Below, in pieces: positions 57,501-64,000 of a DNA stretch of 64,000 nt (positions are counted from its first letter, which is position 1; every line of letters starts with the position of its first letter). Source of the stretch: Gordius sp. MW1. Its lineage: Eukaryota; Nematomorpha; Gordioida; Gordea; Gordiidae. The notes beneath the pieces are model-generated. The model was given only the letters and a program-made list of their open reading frames with translations. It was not told the DNA's origin and searched no databases. The stretch is from the NCBI GenBank assembly GCA_964036665.1, contig OZ038527.1, positions 17,134,221-17,198,220 on the forward strand, given 5' to 3'. The position numbers and the translations under genes are program-made.

Positions 57501-60500
57501 CAGCCTGACCCGAAACGCTATTTTTTGATATTCAACCCAAACTTGTCCCGAAATTTGTCAGTAGGGTTTCGAGTCACATGTATAGCACTCTAATTGCACA
57601 TACATTGTTTATAAAGGGGTAAAGTGATCGTTTTCCGGTGTCTAATAAAGCAAGGATTCAGCCTCCCAAAGGAAAATCATTAAGAGATTTAAAATTCGAG
57701 GCATGATTTTACAAAATATATGCAAGAGGTAATTTAAAATTTATTTTTTATAGGAAAGTCTTAAGGTATTCAGGAGGCTTTTATACAAATCATAAAATGA
57801 TCTATTTTATAGTAATCCATTGAAATTAGGTTTATATCGACATTTTTATACCTTGGATGATTACTGATGCCCGACACAAATTCCAACATTATATATTCAC
57901 GGATATCGCATTCAGTCCTATAATTTCAAGCAATTGAAAAAAATACAATGCAAGTAACTAAATTCAGATAAAATTTTAAAAAATATAAATATAATTTAGC
58001 GCACCAAAGGAGTTGTTTTAAGGATTGTACTACTTCTATCTATTTATAAAACTAGTAAAAGAAGAGAAATGTACCGAACATGAGGGACATTGAGATCAAT
58101 TGTCCGAGCTAAAAGGTCGGCGAGATGTGCGGGGAACCACCAATCATCAAAATGTAAGCTTATAAAATAGAAATTTATGCATGAATTTGGTTTGTGACAC
58201 TCAAGACAAAGCTACAATAATGTTGAGGTTTATAAATGAGTTTAAAAGCAAAAATTTCGAAATTCAAGTAAAGAATTACTTAAAACGTAAACTTAATTTC
58301 TAAAATATTAATTTTTTTAATGCTCTTGAATAAATGTACCAAATTTCGGTGAGTACGTTGAGGATTTCAAATTTAAAAGCGAATTGAACGATATCATCTA
58401 TGGGGTTAGCAGAGGGAAGCGGGTTTTCGTTCAAAAATTTCTATAAAAAAATAGCATTATTTAAAACCATTGAATTCTGCAACCTTCAAGTGTATGGGTA
58501 ATTCGAACGTCTTGACGGTAGGATTTTGATAAAACAGCTTGGATATGAACAGCGCGTACCAGGGTTGACATAAATGCTTAAACTCCTCAAATGCGGACTC
58601 CTGCCCGATGGCAATCTAATCAAAATATAAAACAAGCTACCTTATTATCGCCACTAAATATATATAGCATTTCATCAAAACTGTGTTATGATGGTCATAG
58701 CATAGACTAATACATTAGACTAGTAACAGCTGCTTTTTGCCTAACATTTTTAATTTGTCCGTCCGTTTGTCTTGTCCAACTTGTATTTTTTCTCGCGCAA
58801 TGACTAACGGTGAAATTTATGGATGAAAGAATAATGAGAACGTTAAAGGATTTGCTATTCATACGTAAGTTTAAAACTTTATTATTCAACAAAATGAGTG
58901 TTTAGTTTGTTAATACATGCCCAAACATGGCTGTCTTACTAGTCTATGGTTGTAGTGAGTATTGTTTGTCGCAGTTGTCGAGAAAAAAAAACTACCACAC
59001 CCATACTCAATGGCGGAGATCTATTGGACATAAAATAACTTATTAATTTTCAAATTTTTCCACGCATAAAACTTCAATTGCTGTCTAATTACGATTATTA
59101 AATCAATAAATAACGACCTCGAAATTTTTCCTTAACTTATAACCATTTTTTGTATTAGCAGATCAAAGACCAGGTTTAAAATCGGATTTCCAAGCATTAA
59201 TTATGGAATAGCGATTAGAGGTCAGATTGGTTTAAATATTCTGTCCTAACCCGGCTCGATCCAAATTTGTTAACTTAATTGCCCACCCGGACCAGCCCAA
59301 ATCCTTCTAAGTGTCCGCCCGGTCATAACCGAATCATAAAAGCTGCCTGACATGCCCGACCCAAAATCATTATTATTTTACTTTCTTTTATATACAGTCA
59401 AAAAAGTGACAAACTAATACACGAAAATACTAGAACATCCGTATATAAAAAAAATCTCATAAACTCGAATTAGCGGCCGGCCTAAAAATCTAGTAATATA
59501 ACGATACTCCCGCTCAGCCCGGAGATCGAGCGGGCCGGGCTTTTCTAGTTTCTGATAGCGATATACCGCAATAACATTTATTATTAGGTTGAGGAAAAAG
59601 TTCGTAGAGTTTTTATCAAAGTCTTTTATTTAACGATTATTTATTGTTATAACAATAACTTATTCAATAATATATTCGCCGTTGCTGTTTACGACCTCCT
59701 CCCACCTTTTGACAAATTTTTCGATGCCATTACGCCAAAAATCGACCGGACTGGTATCGAAGAAGTTGTTGAGCCAGTTTTTAAGGCCCTCTACATTGTC
59801 CAAGGTAACGCCCCTCATTTGGTTTGAAAGAGAGCGGAAAAGATGGTAATCCGTCGGTGCAAGGTCCGGAGAATATGGTGGATGCTGAAGGACCTCTCAT
59901 TCGAGCTCTTGGAGTGCGGCTTTTACGACTTGAGCAACATGGTTGCGTTGTCGTGAAGGAGTATGGTCTGGCCTAATCGCTGGGATCTTTTGAGTCGAAT
60001 AGCCTCATTCACGCGGTGTAGCTGGGATATATAGAGCTCCTTGTTGACCGTGGCATTCCTTTCCAGAATTTCCCAATGCAGAATGCCCTCCCAGTCCCAC
60101 CAAACGCAGATCATGGTCTTTTTTGGATGGAGGTCAGGCTTGACCCTCGGCTTTGGAGTCGTTCCAGGAGCCACCCACTCCTTTTTGCTTCAAATTTACG
60201 TACAAACACCATTTCTCATCTCCCGTGACGATTCGGTACAAAAAGCGCTGTTTATGACAGCGGGTTGCTCGATGACGGGCGAGATGTTGAGAAGCAATTT
60301 GAAGGCGAATTTCTTTGTGGCTTTCGTTAAGCTCGTGAAGGATCCAAGATCCCAATTTTTTGGCAAATCCCAACGAATGTAGATGATTTAGGATGGTTTT
60401 CTGATCAAACTTCATTATTTCCGCCAATTCACGACTTGTTTGGCGACCGTCCTCCTTCAAAAGTGCTCTGAGACACTCTTCGTCGAATTCCGAGGGTCTT

Positions 60501-63132
60501 CCGCTACGGGGCTTGTCAGCGATGTCAAAATCGCCATTTTTGAACTTTGCGAACCATTTTTGTGCTGTAGACTCAACTATGACACCTTCTCCGTATACTT
60601 TACAAATGTCTTGGGCTGTTTCAGCAGCGTTTTGACCAGGATGAAAAGCGAAGTATAGCAGGTGTCGAAAATGTTGATTTTTACCATTTCGATCCATTTT
60701 GACGTCGCGAAAGTTATATAAAACTAAATTTCTTAAAATCACGATTGGCAGAGTTTTGTAGAAGGGAAAGAGTTTTACTTAATGAATATTATATAATTCA
60801 TCAGAAGCAAAAAATCGATAAAATAATGCAACATGTGTTGCACCCTACCGAACTTTCTCCTCAACCCATTACTATGCATATATCGAATACTATAAAAAAA
60901 ATGTTGTGAAATTTTTTTATTTTCAATTCAATTTCCCCTACTCTCAATATGTTTGTCAAACCATTTTTGATGTGTAACGACCCTGTGGCTGGGAAATGGC
61001 TAAGGGCCCCCAACATTTCTTCACACTCCTTTTTCCAAGCCGTCCAAACGTATTGGAAGTTTGTTAAGGTGTTGTTTTGGGCAATCTAGGGGTAACCCCA
61101 TTTGATAAAACAGGTATGAATTTTATCGATATTTACCGATAACTATAGATAAATACGTGGGATCAATAAAAAAAACTATAATCGGTTATTATCTCTGCGA
61201 ATCGAAAATCAACACTTTTAGAGTTACAATGCTAAGTTTTAAGATTTAATTTGACTTTTTTAATGCAAATGCTAGGTAAGCTAGGCCGTTTACCAGTAAT
61301 AATAGCAATTACACCAACCTTGCCACTCTCCGTCACGTTTTTTAATTAATAATTTTTTTCTAAAACTGCAGGGAAAAAAGTTTCGATCCCAAGCAGTCTG
61401 AAGTATTTCTTTGCTATTGATAATTGAATAGTTAGGCGTTTATTTAAAAAATAGCTGGATGCTTTAAACAATTTATTTTAATATAGCAAACTCTAGACAT
61501 AGATGTCATAATGATTGCAGTCATAATAATAATCGTTTGACTTTGCTTTATACATGGATTAATTTAACAATTCAAATTTACAATGAATTAGGAGAGAATA
61601 GGCATCCAATTTAAATTCTAAAAATTATCAGTATGAGCACTTTATAGTTTATATTGTTATAAAATATAAAAACTAGATTAGCTGTAAGCTTTATTAAAGT
61701 AATAATTTCATATTAAAATGTTGTAAGGGACCTTTATTCAATTAAAAAAATTAATGTGGTCACGTCACTACACAGATTATTGCAGAATTTTTTAAAATTA
61801 AAAACTTGCCATTTAAGCTTGACATTTAATATGCAGTTTAAAGGATTTTCAGACATCTTTAAATTTAAATTATTTATTATATATAAAAATTGATTTAAAA
61901 ATTTACAAATTTATTATGCCTCATAGTAATTATAACTAGCAATTCAATACTATTTTACATTGATTCTTTGAGTTACAAAATAACATTGATATTATTATTA
62001 TAATATTTTAGTTAAACACAATTGATAATAGTCTTATTTATGGGCCTAGCTAGGGGGTGGCAGTGAGGGATGACTGCCCCCCTTTAAATCCAGAAATCCT
62101 TTATAATTTTATAAAATTATGGTTAAAATTCACAAAAATTATCATTTTCCTCTCCCTACTTTCTTATTGCCCCCCCCCTCTAATTCCAAATTGGCAACAC
62201 CAATGGTCATTTAAATAAGTTTTCTAATGATTATTTAAATAACTTACATTGAGCATTGGGCAATTTTCCAAATTTGTTATGATTAAATCACAAAGAGAAT
62301 TTTCTTTTATGGTATTAAAGGATTTTAAAACTTCACAAACTATATCAATTTGACCTTGTAAAACTAAGGAGTATAACTAATTAATAAACATAACATTATT
62401 GGTATTATACTGTGGTCCATAATTCAACTGATTTGTCTAAATTATAATTTTTGGTCAATAATTCATTTAAAGATATTGATGGCTCTGTAAAATGCCAGGT
62501 TACCCATTGCATCAAGGGCAATACAATTAAATCACCTGTATAATTAGTTCGAAATTAATATATATTACTATAGGCAACATTAAAGCAAATAATTTCCAAA
62601 AGATTCCACAAAAATTCTATTTCATTCAAATTTCCAATCTAAAAAATTTATTATTTTAAAGGTATTTTATGAATACTTGTGATAAGTCATCTTCTACCAT
62701 GTCTAAAAGTGTGCACACATTTTAACAATTGTTTACATAAATGAATCAATTAAAAACATCTCTTACTTCTTGACGAATCCTGTAACTCAACTATTAAAGC
62801 TTTAACGATTGCCCTATAACTACGGCTAAAAATAACTAGTCTGTAATAATATTATAAAATATCTAAAATATAGTAAAAGTACTCTGCAGGTTTATATTCT
62901 TTATTAATTAATGGAATCTTATTTTGAACTTGCATATAAATTTCTAAACAGTCATATACAGCATTTGATATGCCTTACGATATGCTTGTGCGATTAATTT
63001 CTTATTTGGTGTTATATTTAATTTTGCATGGTAGAATTGCAAAGAATTTTCTAAATTAGTCAACTAAACGATCTATTGATTTACTATGCCCATCCAAAAA
63101 AGCTAATCCATTGTTATTCATCCAATTTGAAG
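54590..63132 (-). CDS. NUP85: Nucleoporin NUP85 (Nup107-160/Y complex scaffold)
   Basis: Nineteen minus-strand exons join in phase (about 590 codons; the vertebrate protein has about 650). Exons: 63085-63132, 62979-63050, 62883-62943, 62767-62840, 62677-62702, 62569-62638, 62411-62535, 62248-62376, 60942-61085, 58484-58615, 58340-58440, 58075-58158, 57852-57917, 57060-57110, 56766-56866, 56592-56709, 55840-55940, 55302-55401, 54590-54761. Diagnostic stretches in order: SRSYRAIVKALIVELQ, LYSLVLQGQIDIV, WTAWKKECEEML, LFYQNPTVKTFELP, DDWWFPAHLADLL, WTLLPGYLDTCP, EKLPLTTEIRALKIFALC, YGSAMGWALK, KYRDLKLCEEADG. This follows the helical-solenoid order of NUP85. The Y complex builds the nuclear pore outer ring. 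Eight introns are 33-64 bp; larger ones hold a mariner, hAT elements and MITEs. The start codon (above 63132) and the true C-terminus (frame stops at 54590) are uncertain. Confidence 0.92.
55063..55227. mobile_element. 165 bp hAT-type MITE in NUP85 intron
   Basis: Ends TAGTGTTGTAAAAACGGCTGGG and CCCAGCGGTTTTAAATACACTA are inverted repeats. A perfect 8 bp duplication gtttatgg flanks it (55055-55062 and 55228-55235). It lies in the intron between the last two NUP85 exons found. Confidence 0.88.
57490..57600. repeat. Solo end of a TAGAG-type hAT element in NUP85 intron
   Basis: The stretch gcctgacccgaaacgct ... gggtttcgagtcacatgtatagcactcta has the 'acccga/gggtttcgagtcac...ctcta' pattern of the ends at 32042 and 52428. 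The partner end is not visible. Confidence 0.55.
58700..58946. mobile_element. Possible MITE in NUP85 intron
   Basis: cattagactagtaacagc (about 58713) and gctgtcttactagtctatg (58928-58946) are imperfect inverted repeats, with ends related to the CATAGACTA type seen at 34162. No target duplication could be assigned. The frame 58707-58892 lies entirely inside it. Confidence 0.4.
59216..59554. mobile_element. 339 bp non-autonomous hAT in NUP85 intron
   Basis: Starts TAGAGGTCAGATT and ends GTTTCTG, with subterminal 'cccgg' and 'gcgggccgggc' tracts like those of 35623-36466. A perfect 8 bp duplication atagcgat (59208-59215 and 59555-59562) flanks it. It lies 29 bp from the mariner that follows. 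Confidence 0.85.
59584..60869 (-). mobile_element. mariner element in NUP85 intron
   Basis: A 1286 bp element bounded by TTAGGTTGAGGAAAAAGTTCG and, inverted, ATGGGTTGAGGAGAAAGTTCG, each next to a TA dinucleotide (59582-59583 and 60870-60871). Full length for a mariner (about 1.3 kb). It sits in the 2.3 kb NUP85 intron and is transcribed, if at all, in the same direction as the host gene. Confidence 0.92.
59660..60697 (-). pseudogene. mariner transposase, full length but frameshifted
   Basis: ATG at 60697 and stop at 59660-59662 enclose 1038 bp, the usual size of about 345 residues. The N-terminal helix-turn-helix part (HPGQNAAETAQDICKVYGEG, KPRSGRPSEFDEE, LHSLGFAKKLGSWILHEL) is intact to about 60185. 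The first catalytic Asp is in VTGDEKW and the second in LLHDNA; the third (DD34D type) is in YSPDLAPTDYHLF in another frame. Frameshifts lie near 60183 and 59940, and a TGA replaces a Trp codon near 59900. The element is therefore inactive but young enough for all motifs to be legible. Confidence 0.92.
61086..62247. other. NUP85 intron with MITE
   Basis: AT-rich intron between exons at 62248-62376 and 60942-61085. It contains a 'gggcgtagcc'-family MITE at 62039-62204 (tatgggcctagctaggggg ... ctaattccaaattggcaacacc, with tcattttcctctcccta inside); otherwise nothing recognised. Confidence 0.65.
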
Positions 63133-64000
63133 CTATAAGAGGCATGATTTTTTGATAAATATATGCTACATGATACAAATAATAATGGTACAAAGAATGG
63201 TGATGTCCATATTTTGTAGTCATCGTTGTTTAGAAGCGGTAAGGTTAGACTAGTAATGAGTAAAAAAAATGGCACTTGATATTTCGGGCTGATGAAGCCC
63301 ATTTCTAGGAGCAAAAATAGAGATAAAATTACACAGATAGGATATGGCTTAAATTAATAGATATATTTAAACTTTTTTTATCTTTTTCTTGCACACAGAA
63401 ATAAGCATATTTTAATCAGTTCATCTTGATTGTTCAGGAGTCATGTTCATATTGAGCTTCTTGTTTTTCACAACAAATGGCTTAACTTGAATTTTTCTTT
63501 GGGGGGTGCTGAATTTTAATTTCACCCTAGTGGGCAGGGGTCAACAAATTTTTTTCCATAATTATTTGTCAAACTTAATAGTCAGCTAATCCTATGTGTG
63601 ATATTTGTTCAAAAATTTGATTGAACTTAGTAATGCGAAATCTGAAGATCAATCTCGACGATGGTTTCAGTGTTTTATTCGTCAAAATAGGTAAGGCTTT
63701 TACGTATTTAAAATTTTCCTTAAATTTTTAATTAAATAAATGGAAGAATTGTCGAGCTCTAGAATTTCTGTCAACCAAGTTGAAAATCATATTGTCACAT
63801 AAACAAGATTTATTATTCTCGCAAATTCTATTAAGGCGCATATTTTATGGGACCGATTGTTTATAACAAACATCTTTGAATTCGTAAGACATTTTGAGTT
63901 TTTAAGTTAAATTACCATTGTGAAGGTTTAAATGTCTTACATATAAGTTTGGTCATATTTACTATTAGTGTCAGAATTTCATAAGGAAAAAGTTATTCAA
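63133..64000. other. Upstream part of NUP85 locus, start not resolved
   Basis: The first NUP85 exon(s) should lie here on the minus strand. A frame with ATG at about 63304 (GFISPKYQVPFFLLITS) precedes the first assigned exon but is hydrophobic and not obviously NUP85. On + a small exon-like frame with a good donor at 63689 (DQSRRWFQCFIRQNR|gtaagg) may belong to a divergent gene. Neither is secure. Confidence 0.3.

Noticed and set aside
60041..60658. Plus-strand frames of 113 and 72 codons
   Set aside because: Antisense shadows of the mariner transposase on the minus strand.

Overview
This is a 64 kb piece of a very AT-rich animal (invertebrate-like) nuclear genome. The evidence is intron-containing metazoan genes with GT-AG splice sites, several introns of only 33-43 bp, and a very dense load of DNA transposons. 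The lineage cannot be fixed from the sequence. Most short open frames are chance products of AT-rich or G-run DNA; the real genes are split into small exons and had to be assembled by splice phase and family resemblance.

Host genes. (1) MRPL58/ICT1, the mitochondrial peptidyl-tRNA hydrolase of the class I release-factor family, lies on + at 11.28-13.92 kb with its GGQ motif; the 5' exon was not found. (2) The tail end of a class I myosin (MYO1B/Myo61F type) lies on - at 14.20-19.56 kb, convergent with MRPL58 with 275 bp between the stops; its motor-domain exons were not found. (3) NUP85, a scaffold nucleoporin of the Nup107-160 (Y) complex, lies on - at 54.59-63.13 kb. Nineteen exons join in phase into about 590 codons, from near the N-terminus to near the C-terminus. 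Coding-looking but unidentified segments lie at 1-521 (-), 46.2-47.0 kb (+) and 51.6 kb (-).

Mobile DNA fills most of the rest, and much of it can be delimited by exact or near-exact target-site duplications (TSDs). hAT-type elements dominate, many nested. At 6.98-8.86 kb a hAT element carries a 1.1 kb palindromic MITE. At 25.0-32.0 kb a hAT element contains a MITE split by another hAT (itself holding a deleted Ty3/gypsy element and a MITE), then a Helitron, then a foldback/minisatellite structure. At 33.3-37.1 kb three hAT elements sit inside one another, with a palindromic MITE. At 38.3-40.6 kb a hAT carrying a tandem-repeat element sits in another hAT remnant. Others are two RTE-type LINE remnants (41.7-43.7 and 52.4-54.4 kb), a foldback element with a MULE transposase remnant (44.3-45.8 kb), a decayed piggyBac (47.87-49.29 kb) and a mariner in a NUP85 intron (59.58-60.87 kb).

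The most unusual repeat is a Helentron/HINE-like family at 21.3-23.5, 39.1-40.55 and 49.5-50.9 kb. It has a terminal hairpin, subterminal inverted repeats and a core array of units of roughly 85-130 bp. The whole window reads as a few compact housekeeping genes separated and interrupted by layered transposon insertions.
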